Source: CAYPAV01 sp964408805 (GTDB lineage Bacteria; Pseudomonadota; Alphaproteobacteria; UBA8366). From it: 64,000 nucleotides of DNA. Positions 52,751-62,559 of this stretch are shown here, piece by piece. The notes beneath the pieces are model-generated. The model saw only the letters and a program-made list of their open reading frames with translations. It made no database searches and had not been told where the DNA came from. The first letter of the stretch is position 1. Each line of letters opens with the position of its first letter. The translations under genes and the position numbers were made by a program. The DNA is taken from assembly GCA_964408805.1 (NCBI GenBank), contig CAYPAV010000004.1:1-64000 (forward strand), given 5' to 3'.

Positions 52751-53803
52751 ATGCCGACAATTCAAGCCGCTCGACTAAAGGACATCTCGATTGCCTTGTT
52801 CACCGCCGCGGGCGCCAGCGAGGAAGAAGCCGAGATCGTCGCCCGCCACTGCGTCGGGGCCAATCTCGCCGGCCACGATTCCCACGGCGTCATGCGGGTA
52901 GTGACCTATATCGACCGGATCGAGAAAGGCCACATCGTGCCCGGGGCCGAAATCGAGATCGAGCGGGAAACCCCGACGACCCTCGTCGTGAACGGCAATT
53001 GGGGCTTCGGTTTCGTCGTCACCGAGACGATCACCAAGAAGCTGATCGAGAAGGCGAAGACGCAGAACGTCGCCGTCGGCACGATCCACTATCAGAGCCA
53101 TATCGGGCGGCTCGCGGATTATCCCCTGATGGCGGCGGCGGAAGGGATGATCGGGATGATCACGGCTGATTCGGGGCGTAGCCCGAAGCGCGTGGCACCG
53201 TTTGGCGGACGCGAACCGAAGCTCGGCACCAACCCGATCAGCATGGCGTTTCCGTCGAATCTGAAAGATCCATTCTTCTTCGACCTCGCGACCTGCGCGG
53301 GTGCCGCCGGCAAACTCGACATCGCCGAAGCCAGGGGCGAGCAAGTGCCGGAAGGCTGGCTGATCGACAAGGATGGCGTTCCCACGACCGATCCGGCGGC
53401 GTCCAAGGCCGGTGGCGCGATCCTGCCGCTCGGCGGGCGGGAAGGCTACAAGGGCTATGCGCTGGCCGCGATGGTCGAAATCATGTCGGGCCTGCTGACC
53501 GGTCTCGGCTTCGGCGTCGAGCCCACGGGCAAGCACAATGACGGCGTCTTCATGGCGGTCTACAACGTCGAGGCCTTTCGCTCGCTGGAGACCTTCAAGA
53601 CCGAAGTCACCGAGTTCGCCAAATATCTCGGCGAGACGGCACCAATGGAAGGGACCGACCAGGTGCTCTATCCGGGCCAGATCGAATCGATCCGGGCGGC
53701 GAAGAACCTTGAGGACGGCATCTATGTCGAGGACCCGACCTGGGAGAACTTGAAGGGGCTGGCGGAGAAGTACGGCGTCGCCGACAAGGTCGATTTCGGC
53801 TGA
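52751..53803 (+). CDS. Malate/L-lactate/ureidoglycolate-type dehydrogenase (Ldh_2 family), copy 2
   Basis: The 350-residue protein matches the copy at 19.2 kb in length and layout: NLAGHDSHGVMRVVTYIDRI with the early catalytic His, TNPISMAFPSNLKDPFFFDL, and GGREGYKGYALAAMVEIMSG. It reduces or oxidises 2-hydroxy/2-oxo acids with NAD(P). A GAGGGAGGA ribosome site precedes the ATG. The pair of Ldh_2 genes is diverged, so distinct substrates are likely. It converges with the nitronate monooxygenase gene. Confidence 0.88.
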   Translation: MPTIQAARLKDISIALFTAAGASEEEAEIVARHCVGANLAGHDSHGVMRVVTYIDRIEKGHIVPGAEIEIERETPTTLVVNGNWGFGFVVTETITKKLIEKAKTQNVAVGTIHYQSHIGRLADYPLMAAAEGMIGMITADSGRSPKRVAPFGGREPKLGTNPISMAFPSNLKDPFFFDLATCAGAAGKLDIAEARGEQVPEGWLIDKDGVPTTDPAASKAGGAILPLGGREGYKGYALAAMVEIMSGLLTGLGFGVEPTGKHNDGVFMAVYNVEAFRSLETFKTEVTEFAKYLGETAPMEGTDQVLYPGQIESIRAAKNLEDGIYVEDPTWENLKGLAEKYGVADKVDFG

Positions 53804-53825
53804 CGCCGAGCCGGCAGCGCCGCCG

Positions 53826-54809
53826 TCAAGCGGTTAGCCGACCGATGGCCGTTTCCGCTTCCGCCACCATATCGCGGACGACGTCGCCCGCGGATTTAAC
53901 GCCGTGGATCAGGCCCGAGCTTTGGCCCGCCGGGAGGACGCCGTTCTCCACATCGCCCCGAAGCCGGCCCAGTTCCGACGCCGGATGGCCGAAATTCTGG
54001 CCTTGCAGGGGAAACGGCATTATTTCCGATTCCCGTCCCTCCCAGGATTGCGTATAGGCATTGCTCACCAGGCGACAGGGTTTGCCGCTGTGGGCGCGTG
54101 TAATGATGGTGCCCGCGCTGTCGATCTCGACGAGCTTGTCCTTGTAGTTTTGGTGGCTTCTCGCCTCCTCCGTGGCGATGAAGCGCGTGCCCATCCAGAC
54201 GCCTTGGGCACCAAACGCGAGCGCGGCGGCGAGTCCGCGCCCATCGGCCAAACCGCCGCCTGCCAGCACCGGTACGTCGACCGCGTCGACGACCGCCGGG
54301 ATCAGTACCGCCGTGCCGATCCGCCCGACATGTCCGCCGCCGTCGCAGCCCGACGCGATCACCGCATCGACCCCGTCGCCGACCGCTTTTTGAGCATGGC
54401 GCACGGCGCCGCATACCGACATGACGAAGATACCGCGCTCATGGGCTTCCGCCACCGCGTCCTTCGGGCTGCCGAGACCGGAGATCAGGACCGGGACATT
54501 TTCCTCCATCACGACCCGAACCAGTGCCGTCACGGAATCGGTGTAGCGCGCCGCGACATCGCCTTCCGCCCGCACCGTCGCGAACAGGATATCGACGCCG
54601 AAGGGCCTGTCGGTCAACCCGCGCACATCTTCGATCTCCGCCCGCAATTCGTCCGGCGTCATGGTCGAGCCGGCGCCAATCACGCCAAGGCCGCCCGCGG
54701 CCGAAACCGCGCCGGCAAGTCGACCCCGGGCAACCCAGCCCATGCCGGCTTGAAAGACGGGATATTCGATCCCCAGGCGTTCGCAGATCTCGGTCTTGAG
54801 GGATGGCAT
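53826..54809 (-). CDS. Nitronate monooxygenase-like flavin oxidoreductase
   Basis: The 327-residue TIM-barrel flavoprotein has the family marks YPVFQAGMGWVARGRLAGAV, AAGGLGVIGAGSTM, and ASGCDGGGHVGRIGTAVLIP with VPVLAGGGLADGRGLAAAL. These bind FMN phosphate and the flavin ring. Members oxidise alkyl nitronates or act as enoyl reductases of the FabK group. MPSLKTE was taken as start because family homology begins there and the preceding open frame is low-complexity. It is divergent from the SDR gene across about 140 bases. Confidence 0.88.
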   Translation of the reverse strand: MPSLKTEICERLGIEYPVFQAGMGWVARGRLAGAVSAAGGLGVIGAGSTMTPDELRAEIEDVRGLTDRPFGVDILFATVRAEGDVAARYTDSVTALVRVVMEENVPVLISGLGSPKDAVAEAHERGIFVMSVCGAVRHAQKAVGDGVDAVIASGCDGGGHVGRIGTAVLIPAVVDAVDVPVLAGGGLADGRGLAAALAFGAQGVWMGTRFIATEEARSHQNYKDKLVEIDSAGTIITRAHSGKPCRLVSNAYTQSWEGRESEIMPFPLQGQNFGHPASELGRLRGDVENGVLPAGQSSGLIHGVKSAGDVVRDMVAEAETAIGRLTA

Positions 54810-54951
54810 CGCGGCCTCCGTCGAATTCGAATTGATCCGGAAAGAGAATTTATCGCGCGTCCCGGTCGCGCCAAGGCCGACCGTTGAAGCCGGGCGCCGC
54901 CGCCCGATCTTATGTGGGGGTGAGTCGAGGATCGTTGAAGGAGTTGAAAAG

Positions 54952-55722
54952 ATGCCGAAGACACCGGAATATTTTGTCGGAAAGACCATCGTGATCACGG
55001 GGGCGGCGAGCGGGATTGGCCGCGCCACGGCGGAGATCTTCGCCCGCGAAGGCGCCAATGTGGTGTGCGCCGACGTGGATGCCGAGGGTTGCGAGCGGGT
55101 CGCCAATCAGATTACCCAGAAGGGTGGCGGGGCCGTTTCGGTCGCCACCGACGTGACCCGGCGCGAAGCGGTCGAGGCGATGATCAAGCGGGCGCTCGAC
55201 GAATTCGGCCAGGTCGATTTCCTGTTCAATTCGGCCGGTGCGGCCGGCCGGCGCTCGACCTTTCTCGATATCGACGAGGATCTCCTCGACAAGACCTTCG
55301 ATCTCAACGTCAAGGGCGTCTATTTCGGGATGCAGGCGGCGTTGCCGCATATGCTGGAGGCCGGCAAGGGCGTCATCGTCAATGTTGCCAGCATGTCCCA
55401 CAAGCGCGGCGGTCCCGGCGCGTCGATCCATTACGCGGCGGCAAAGGGCGCCGTCTTCACCATGACCCTCGGTGTTGCCCGCGAATATGCCGATCGCGGC
55501 ATTCGCTGTCTTTCGATCTCGCCGGGTCCGATCAATACTGCCTTTCAGGCCGCCGCCGACACGTCGCCCGAACTGATGGAGCGGTTCAAGAACGATGTCC
55601 CGATGAAGCGCTTCGGTGAACCGGAAGAGATCGGGGAGCTGGTGCTGTTCATGTGTTCCGATGCTTGCGAATACATGACCGCGGATACGGTCTATGTGAA
55701 TGGCGGGGGTGGATGGCGGTAA
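54952..55722 (+). CDS. Short-chain dehydrogenase/reductase
   Basis: The 256-residue classical SDR has the nucleotide loop TGAASGIGRATAEIF, the NSAGA motif, the active Ser in VNVASMSHK, and the catalytic YxxxK in IHYAAAKGAVFTM. Asp after the second strand (CADVDAEG) suggests NAD rather than NADP. It is a cytoplasmic oxidoreductase acting on a hydroxy or keto group. A GAAGGAG site precedes the ATG. It is divergent from the nitronate monooxygenase gene. The downstream 250-base gap is strongly AT-rich. Confidence 0.9.
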   Translation: MPKTPEYFVGKTIVITGAASGIGRATAEIFAREGANVVCADVDAEGCERVANQITQKGGGAVSVATDVTRREAVEAMIKRALDEFGQVDFLFNSAGAAGRRSTFLDIDEDLLDKTFDLNVKGVYFGMQAALPHMLEAGKGVIVNVASMSHKRGGPGASIHYAAAKGAVFTMTLGVAREYADRGIRCLSISPGPINTAFQAAADTSPELMERFKNDVPMKRFGEPEEIGELVLFMCSDACEYMTADTVYVNGGGGWR

Positions 55723-55981
55723 TGTCAGCTATACTTGAGATCGAATCCTTGATCTAGGTCTATTGATAAGAGGGAAATGGAATTATTTAGTTAATAAGCT
55801 GAAATAATATTTTGTTTCACTTAATATTTACTTGATCGGTGGATGAGCTTTTCCATATAATGCGGCGCTTTGCGAGAAAATCGCAACGCGCCTGATCGAA
55901 CCGCCCGGCAAACGGGGCGGACCGTCGAGACGAGCACTAAGCGTCAAGGTGGCCGACTGTAAGAAAGGTTGAGCAACCGTG
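55723..55981. other. AT-rich intergenic region
   Basis: This stretch, especially 55740-55850, is much more AT-rich than the rest of the window (runs such as AATTATTTAGTTAATAAGC). It lies upstream of the small membrane-anchored protein and the OmpR-type regulator. It probably carries promoter signals, but no clear -35/-10 pair was picked. Confidence 0.4.
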
Positions 55982-56374
55982 ATGCCGAACGAGACGAATG
56001 AAAGCGAGCGGTCCGGTCGGTTCTCGATCGACGGCTTCGTCAATGACACGTGGCACGTCGTGGCCACGATGGATGAACGGGACAAGGCGACCAAGGCGAT
56101 GGCCACCGTGGTCTGCCGCGGCGTGTTCGACACCGTTCGTTTGACCTTGCGCGAACCGGGGACGGAAAGCCGGCGGGAACTGGCGTCCGTCAACCGTCGT
56201 GGCGCGGTCTATCGTGGTGGTGTCCGTCCGGCGCGATCCGAGCCCGTCGCCGAAATCGAACCCGTCCCCGAATCCGGACAGCCGGTTTCGAGCCGACTTG
56301 CCGGCGGCGCGATCGCCGTCGCCGTCTTCGCCATCGGTATCGCTTTTGGGAATTGGGCCGTCCAGGCCATTTGA
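55982..56374 (+). CDS. Small protein with C-terminal membrane anchor
   Basis: The 130-residue protein has a soluble part (FVNDTWHVVATMDERDKATK, MATVVCRGVFDTVRLTLREP), a Pro/Glu-rich linker, and a C-terminal hydrophobic helix (LAGGAIAVAVFAIGIAFGNW). It is therefore probably tail-anchored in the inner membrane. No known domain is recognised. ATG was preferred over a GTG one codon upstream; AAGAAAGG lies about 15 bases before. Its place ahead of the two-component genes is only suggestive of a link. Confidence 0.6.
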   Translation: MPNETNESERSGRFSIDGFVNDTWHVVATMDERDKATKAMATVVCRGVFDTVRLTLREPGTESRRELASVNRRGAVYRGGVRPARSEPVAEIEPVPESGQPVSSRLAGGAIAVAVFAIGIAFGNWAVQAI

Positions 56375-56459
56375 TCCCCTCGGTCGGACGGCTTCGCGGC
56401 ACCGCGTTTCGTCTTCGTCGGAATCGCCAACGGTGGATACGACGTGGTAAACTCCATCC

Positions 56460-57137
56460 ATGCGAATTCTGTTGATAGAGGACAATGTCGAACTGCTCGA
56501 CGCGGTTCGCGAGGGGCTGGAAAAGGCCGATTTCGCGGTCGACGGGTTTCGCTATTGCGACGAGGCCCATGCCGCGGTTGCCACGACGACCTATGATATC
56601 GCGATTCTCGATCTCTCGCTTCCCGACGGCGACGGCATCGACGTCTTGAAGACATGGCGCGACAGGGGAGAGACCCTGCCCGTTTTGTTGCTGACCGCGC
56701 GCGACACCCTGGACGACAGGGTGCGGGGACTCGATAGCGGTGCGGACGATTATCTCGTCAAGCCGTTCGCGATGGAGGAACTCCTGGCCCGCCTTCGCGC
56801 CTTGCTGCGCCGGCCGGGGGCGGCGTTGGGGGTCGTGCTGACGGCGGGCAATGTGTCCTTTGACGTCACCACGCGGGAGGTTCGTATCGGCGATGCGCTG
56901 GTGCCTATTCCCCGCCGTGAAATGGCGGTGCTGGAACAATTGATGCGCCGGACCGGAAACGTCGTGCCGAAGGATATGTTGTCGGACAGCGTCTATAGTT
57001 TCGACGAAGAGGTTACGTCGAACTCGCTCGAAGTCGGAATTTCACGCTTGCGGAAGCGCCTGGCACGGGTCGGCGCGGACGTCTCGATCCACACCTTGCG
57101 CGGTGTTGGGTATCTGATGACGGAAGACGAGGCATAG
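56460..57137 (+). CDS. OmpR/PhoB-family response regulator
   Basis: The 225-residue regulator has a complete receiver domain with acidic pocket EDN at 7-9, phospho-acceptor Asp51 in AILDLSLPDGDG, Thr79 and Lys101 in DYLVKPF, and a C-terminal winged helix (PRREMAVLEQLMRRTGNVVP, SLEVGISRLRKRLARVGADV, HTLRGVGYLM). It resembles QseB/PhoP-type activators that bind direct repeats in promoters. The next gene, encoding a receiver-PAS-kinase protein, starts one base after this stop, so the two are a two-component pair, but that gene is frameshifted. Confidence 0.9.
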   Translation: MRILLIEDNVELLDAVREGLEKADFAVDGFRYCDEAHAAVATTTYDIAILDLSLPDGDGIDVLKTWRDRGETLPVLLLTARDTLDDRVRGLDSGADDYLVKPFAMEELLARLRALLRRPGAALGVVLTAGNVSFDVTTREVRIGDALVPIPRREMAVLEQLMRRTGNVVPKDMLSDSVYSFDEEVTSNSLEVGISRLRKRLARVGADVSIHTLRGVGYLMTEDEA

Positions 57138-57138
57138 C

Positions 57139-58601
57139 GTGGCCGTAAGTTCGGAACCGACGGTGACCGGCCCAAGCGTGAATGCCGGGCGGGAACCCTT
57201 GAAGGTCCTGCTGGTTGAAGATGATAGCGCCATCGCGAAACTGATCGCCGTGATCATCGAAAAGAGCGGCCCCTATTCGGTTCAACATGTCGACACCATC
57301 GCGGATGCGATATCGAGCTTGAAATCGGCGCCGTATGACGCCGCTCTGTTGGATCTTGAACTGCCGGACTCCTCGGGGATCGACACCGTTCGCGCCATTT
57401 GCGGTCGTTATCCGGCCCTGCCGGTGGTGGTGCTGACCTCGCACAGCGACCAGCGCCTCGCCCAACAGGCGCTGCGCGAGGGGGCGGAGGATTTCGTTAC
57501 CATGGGGACCTCGATCGCCATCATGATCGACCGGGCGCTCCGCTATTCCCTCGAGCGAAAGCGCGTCGCCTCGGAACTCGAGCGCCAGAAGAGCCTGTTC
57601 GAGGCGGTGTTCCGGGATGTCCCAGACGCCATGATCCTGTCCACCGAGGATCGCGAGATCGTGCTGTGCAACCCGGGTTTCGAACGGATCTTCGACTACC
57701 AAGCGATGGAGGTCGTTGGACGGAAAAGCAAGGTGCTCTATGCGAATTCCGCCGATTTCGAGGAGCAGGGCCGCCTTCGCTACAATGTGCGGGCCCCGGA
57801 AACTCGAGAGCCCTACGTCATCGAATACCGCCGTGAGGATTCCACTGAATTTCCGGGCGAGACGGTCGGTACCGTTATTCGGGATTCAGGGGGGGGGCGC
57901 CACTCGGGTTTCTCGCCGTCATCCGCGATATCAGTGAGCGTGTGAAGGCTGAACGGGCGCTCCGGGAAAGCGAGCGCCGGAACCGTGAATTCGCGGCCGA
58001 TATTGCCCACGAATTGCGGACGCCACTGGCCATTCTGCGCACGCGGCTGGAAAACCTCTCGGAGTCCGAACAAACCCGGATCTTGATCGACCATGTCGAT
58101 GGCATGACGCAGCTTATCTCTCAGCTCTCGGCCGAAACCGATTTGGAAAACTTGTCGGTCGGACCTGAGGATGTCGCCGATCTGCGGACGGTGTGCGGCA
58201 AGGTGGTGGAGTATTTCGCGCCCTTGGCCCTCAAGCAGGACCGGATGATCGAGGTGACGGGTAGCGAGACGGCGCCGATGTGGGTGAACGGTCAGGAGGC
58301 CCCCCTCGAGCAGGCGCTGAGAAATCTCGTCCACAACGGGATAAAATTTTCCGACCCGGATACGACGGTGACGATCGACCTTGGAGCCGGCAAATCAATT
58401 GGCGTAATCAGTCGGGGCGAGACAATTCCGGTCGAGCAGCGGGCGAGTATTTTCGATCGGTTTTCGCGATCGGACCGCAAGGAGGCGGGATCCGGGCTCG
58501 GGCTCGCGATCGTCAAACGGGTTGTCGAGGCGCATGGGGCGAGTATCGCCGTCGAGGAAGCCCCTGGCGGCGGCATCGAATTCAGAATTCGATTTCCCTA
58601 A
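57139..58601 (+). pseudogene. Receiver-PAS-histidine kinase, frameshifted at a G9 tract
   Basis: The first frame gives a receiver domain (acidic residues in LVEDDS, Asp72 in LLDLELPDSSG; Met122 replaces the usual Lys in DFVTMG) and a PAS domain (FEAVFRDVPDAMILSTEDRE). It then loses frame at nine Gs (57889-57897). The end of the PAS domain (GFLAVIRDISER) and the kinase (His in FAADIAHELRTPLAIL, GSGLGLAIVKRVVEAHG) are in the next frame. With one more G (ten), all is one 488-codon frame. The ATP-binding region is also odd: the usual DxGxG is SRGETIP. GTG starts each frame, and the two overlap by GTGA. Unless the tract varies or slips, no kinase is linked to the regulator. Confidence 0.85.
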
Positions 58602-58627
58602 TCGGCGCCGCGCCGAATGTTCTCCGT

Positions 58628-60064
58628 CTAACCCGCGGGCATCGAAGCGCTTTCGCCCTTCGCGTCGTCCGATGCGTCGTAATTGGGAATGATCATGTGA
58701 CCGGCCAGCGCGCCGACATCGTCGATGGTCGTCAGCGCCTCGACATCCGCGATGATCTCGTCGAGCGCGATCCCGGGAGCGAGCGGCGCCAATAGGGCTT
58801 TTGCCTTCTCCAGGACCCCGTCCGTCGAAAGCGGACGGACCGGTGTGCCGAGGCTGTCCATGACGAGGGACTCCCGTACCGTCCCGTCCTTCAATGTGAG
58901 CGAGACGCCATGCGGCATTTTGGCCGGATAGTGGGGATCGAGGTCGGGTCGATGCACGGATTCGACCTTGTCGATCACGTCGAGGATTTTTGTTTCGCCG
59001 TGGTGATCGGTGCCGTAGGCATCATACCGCCTTGGCCCATGAGCCAGCGTCGCGCCGACGATATAGGGCATGCTGTACTGCGCCGCCATCACCGAATCAG
59101 GCCGGCGCATCATGTGTTGGCCGATCGCGTTTTCCGGCTGCAAGACTTTGATCGCGTCGATATTGTCGACATTCAGCGTGAAATCCTCGGTCGCCTCGCC
59201 GAGGGCGTCGATGAGCGAGTGGAATTTCCGGCAGCAGGAATAGGGTTTCAAGCTGATATCATGGATTTCCAAGGGGGCGTCGACATCCTTGGCGAGCAGG
59301 ATCGACGGGTCTGGGTTCTTCCCGAAAACTTTGAAGAACCCAAGCTCTCCCTCAAGCGCCTTCATCGGGCCGGCCACGCCGAGCCCGGCGAGCTGTGCCG
59401 CGATGATGCCGTTCTGCGCGGGCAGGCCCGCATGCATCCGTTTGACCATCGTTCCCTTGGGTTCGAAGGCGAACTGATTGACGCCGCCCGTCATCGAGAG
59501 CGCCAGCCCCCAAGCAAGCGCCAAACCCTCGGCATCGAGCGCGAGAAGTCTTGCCGCCGCCGTGGCCGAGCCGAATACGCCGAACAGACAGGTCGGATGG
59601 TAACCGTATCCGATGACCTCCAACGCGTTTGCCGCCATGCCGATTCGCGCCATGGCCTCGTAACCGGTCGTAATAGCGGCAAGCATTTCAGGGCCCGAGG
59701 CACCGGTCTCGGCGCCGACCGCCAGCGCCGCCGTGATCACGACGGCACCCGGATGACACATCGCCTTGTCATGGGTATCGTCCAGTTCGTAGCCATGCGC
59801 CGAGGTTCCGTTCACCAGTCCCGCCGTCGCGGCCCCGGCCTTGTGACCGCTACCGACAAGGGTAGCCTTGCCGTCGGCCCCGTGGCGGGTCGCCCAGGCG
59901 TTGAGCTTGCGACCCCAAGGCTGGACGGACCCGCAAAGCGTCACCGCCGCGTAATCCAACACCAGTCGCTGAAGCTGCTCGATGTCGTCGCGCGTCAGCC
60001 GATTGTATTCGAACGCCGTCAATTCCTCGGCGAAGGTTAGGCCGATTCCGTCGAAACTACTCAT
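58628..60064 (-). CDS. MmgE/PrpD family protein
   Basis: The 478-residue protein has the MmgE/PrpD all-helical plus small domain layout: an N-terminal LVLDYAAVTLCGS, NGTSAHGYELDDTHDKAMCH with the family's DD pair, FEPKGTMVKRMHAGLPAQNG, and KPYSCCRKFHSLIDAL. Known members are 2-methylcitrate dehydratase (PrpD) and cis-aconitate decarboxylase-like or hydroxy-acid dehydratases. The methylcitrate role would need prpB/prpC partners, and the lyase at 21.8 kb is not adjacent. The ATG at MSSFDG follows GGAGGGA. Substrate is undetermined. Confidence 0.88.
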   Translation of the reverse strand: MSSFDGIGLTFAEELTAFEYNRLTRDDIEQLQRLVLDYAAVTLCGSVQPWGRKLNAWATRHGADGKATLVGSGHKAGAATAGLVNGTSAHGYELDDTHDKAMCHPGAVVITAALAVGAETGASGPEMLAAITTGYEAMARIGMAANALEVIGYGYHPTCLFGVFGSATAAARLLALDAEGLALAWGLALSMTGGVNQFAFEPKGTMVKRMHAGLPAQNGIIAAQLAGLGVAGPMKALEGELGFFKVFGKNPDPSILLAKDVDAPLEIHDISLKPYSCCRKFHSLIDALGEATEDFTLNVDNIDAIKVLQPENAIGQHMMRRPDSVMAAQYSMPYIVGATLAHGPRRYDAYGTDHHGETKILDVIDKVESVHRPDLDPHYPAKMPHGVSLTLKDGTVRESLVMDSLGTPVRPLSTDGVLEKAKALLAPLAPGIALDEIIADVEALTTIDDVGALAGHMIIPNYDASDDAKGESASMPAG

Positions 60065-60254
60065 TTCACGTCCCTCCAGGCGGCATTTTGGCCAGCTCAC
60101 GGGTGATCGGAACTTCAGTTAATAATGAGGTGTATCGGTAGCTGAAAATGGGGAGTCCATTCAAGTTGCTTGCGGTCTCTAACAATAAAAGATTAAATAT
60201 CAATAATATAACCTCCCATCGGAGCAGTAATTACTAAAACCAAGGTGTTGGGCA

Positions 60255-61653
60255 ATGTACGACTATGATCTTTTCGTCATCGGTTCCGGTCCCGGCGGCC
60301 AGCGGGCGGCGGTGCAGGCGGCGAAGCTCGGTAAGCGCGTCGGCCTCGCGGAAGCCGGTAGTGTGGTCGGCGGCGTTTGCGTCAACACCGGGACGATCCC
60401 GAGCAAGACGCTTCGCGAGGCGGCCCTCTATCTTTCGGGCTATCGCGAACGGAATATTTATGGGGCCTCCTAATACGGTGAAGCAGAAGATCACTATGAG
60501 CGACCTGCTGCACCGCACGGACCATGTCATCAGCAACGAGATCGACGTAACGCGCCACCAATTGATGCGAAACGGCATCGATCTTCACAACGCGCATGCC
60601 TCGTTCGTGGACCCGCATACCATCCGGGTCGATTCGGAGGGAAGTTCCTCGCACCGCGACATCTCGGTCGGCAATGTGGTGATCGCGGCGGGCACCAATG
60701 CGGCGCGCGATAGTCATATTCCCTTCGACGGGCAACGGATTATCACCAGCGACGACATGCTGGACTTGGCCGATCTGCCGCGCACGGTGGCAATTATCGG
60801 CGGCGGCGTGATCGGCGTCGAATTCGCGACGATTTTCGCGATCCTGGGCGTGCGGGTGACCTTGATCGATATGCGCCCGCAGCTGTTGTCCTTCGTCGAT
60901 GCCGAGATCATCGATACCTTGATTTATTAGATGCGCCGGAACCGGGTGACCCTCCGTCTCGGCGAGGACGTGACCGGCGTCGAGCCCTATGAAGACGATC
61001 GGGGCGAGCATGTTCGGATCGAATTGGGAAGCGGCAAGCAGATCCTTACCGACAAGGCGCTTTACAGCATCGGCCGGCAAGGTGCGACCAAGGGCTTGAA
61101 GCTGGAGGCGGCCGGCGTTCCGGCCGACGATCGCGCTCGGATCGTGGTCAACGACAACTACCAGACCGAGGTCGAGAACATTTACGCCGTCGGCGATATC
61201 ATCGGGTTCCCGAGTTTAGCCTCGACCTCGGCGGAACAAGGCCGTCTCGCGGCCTGTCATGCCTTCGGCGTCGAGGCGCACAGCATGCCGGAACTGTTTC
61301 CCTACGGGATCTACTCCATTCCCGAGATTTCGATGGTCGGCAAGAGCGAACAGGAACTGACCGACGAAGAGGTCCCCTACGAGATCGGCAAGGCGGAATA
61401 TCGGGAAATCTCGCGCGGCACCATTCTCGGCGATTCCTCTGGCATGCTGAAGTTGATCTTCCACGCCGAGACCCGCGCGGTCTTGGGTGTCTGCATCATC
61501 GGCGAAGGGGCCAGCGAACTCATCCATATCGGTCAGGCGGTGATGGCGATGAAGGGGACCATCGACTATTTCATCGACACGGTCTTCAACTATCCGACCT
61601 TGGCCGAATGTTACAAGACCGCCGCCTTCGACGGGATCAACCGCCTCGGCTGA
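60255..61653 (+). pseudogene. sthA: Soluble (Si-specific) NAD(P) transhydrogenase, broken by a frameshift and a TAG
   Basis: Three pieces together match soluble transhydrogenase SthA: YDLFVIGSGPGGQRAAVQAA with VGGVCVNTGTIPSKTLREAA, then VVIAAGTNAARD and AIIGGGVIGVEFATIFAILG, then YAVGDIIGFPSLASTSAEQG and the dimer domain to FDGINRLG. The active disulfide position has Cys then Val-Asn-Thr (VCVNTGTIP), as in SthA where the second Cys is lost. Lesion 1: an extra base near 60472 makes TAA; without it the text reads SYTVKQKITMSDLL. Lesion 2: TAG at 60928-60930 inside LIY-MRRNRVTLRL. Removing one base leaves 466 codons, the normal length. It would balance NADPH and NADH. An AT-rich upstream gap suggests a promoter. 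Confidence 0.88.
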
Positions 61654-61659
61654 GCGGGG

Positions 61660-62559
61660 CTAATTCGTCCGGTCGTCGCCACCGTCGCGCCACCAGCGGG
61701 CCGTGGCGAGCAGACCCGTCTCGATCTCGTGAGGCGGCGCCCAGCCGGGGAGGGCGCCATCCACGCGGAGCGAGTCCGTGAGCCGGGCCACCGCCGGGCC
61801 TTGGCCCGCCATTGCGCCGCCCAGCCGCAGTAGCGAAACCGGACAGGGGAAGAGGCGGGCGGGCCGATCGAGAGCCAGTGCGAGGCCGCGCAACAGTTCC
61901 GGCGTCGAGAGGTCGTTCCGGTCGCTTGGCAGATAAAGGCCCGGCGGGACCGTGAGCGCCGCTTCGATCGCCGAGACGAGATTGCCGAGATAGATCAAGC
62001 TGCGGCGGTTCCGAACCGATGCCAGCGGCAGCGGGAGACCGCGGTCGACCAGTCCCAGCAGGCGGCGAAAGTTCCCCTTGACGCCGGGGCCGTAGACCAG
62101 GGGCGGGCGCAGAATGACGGTCTCGAGGGCCGTCCCCGCCGCCGCCAGGGCCGCTTCCGCTTCCACCTTCGAAACCCCGTAAGGGTCCCTTGGGTCCGGT
62201 GGATCGCCGGCGCCGTATGGGTGTTCGCCGCTCTCGCCGTTCACCTTGACCGAGCTGAGATAGACGAAGCGCCGCACGCCGGCCTCGATCGCCGCCGCCG
62301 CTAGATGTTTCGTCGCCGCCGTATTGATCCGGCGAAAGGCGGCCAGCGGATCGTCCGCATCGTCTTGCATGACATGAACCCGGGCGGCGAGGTGGATCAC
62401 CGCCTCGATCCCCGCCAGGCGATCACGCCAGGGCGTCTCGGGGCCGAGATCGCCGGTCTCGGCTCGGGTCGGGGCGGCGACCGTATGGCCAGCGGCGGCA
62501 AGATGGGGCACCAAGGCCCGGCCGACGAAGCCGGAGCCGCCCGTCACCAGGATCCTCAT
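61660..62559 (-). CDS. NAD-dependent epimerase/dehydratase (nucleotide-sugar type)
   Basis: The 299-residue extended SDR starts MRILVTGGSGFVGRALVPHL, has HLAARVHVM, the active Ser/Thr and YxxxK motif in YLSSVKVNG and DPYGVSKVEAE, and RPPLVYGPGVKGNFRRLL. It resembles UDP-glucose/GlcNAc 4-epimerase-like proteins of polysaccharide clusters. It overlaps the start-proximal transferase gene by four bases (ATGA), so both are translated together. It should modify a nucleotide sugar for surface glycan synthesis. Confidence 0.9.
   Translation of the reverse strand: MRILVTGGSGFVGRALVPHLAAAGHTVAAPTRAETGDLGPETPWRDRLAGIEAVIHLAARVHVMQDDADDPLAAFRRINTAATKHLAAAAIEAGVRRFVYLSSVKVNGESGEHPYGAGDPPDPRDPYGVSKVEAEAALAAAGTALETVILRPPLVYGPGVKGNFRRLLGLVDRGLPLPLASVRNRRSLIYLGNLVSAIEAALTVPPGLYLPSDRNDLSTPELLRGLALALDRPARLFPCPVSLLRLGGAMAGQGPAVARLTDSLRVDGALPGWAPPHEIETGLLATARWWRDGGDDRTN

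Noticed and set aside
57942..57945. The GTGA overlap as translational coupling of two separate genes
   Set aside because: The conserved PAS ending GFLAVIRDISER lies upstream of the GTG in the kinase frame, so the kinase frame is already coding before that start. A frameshift in one gene explains the data better.
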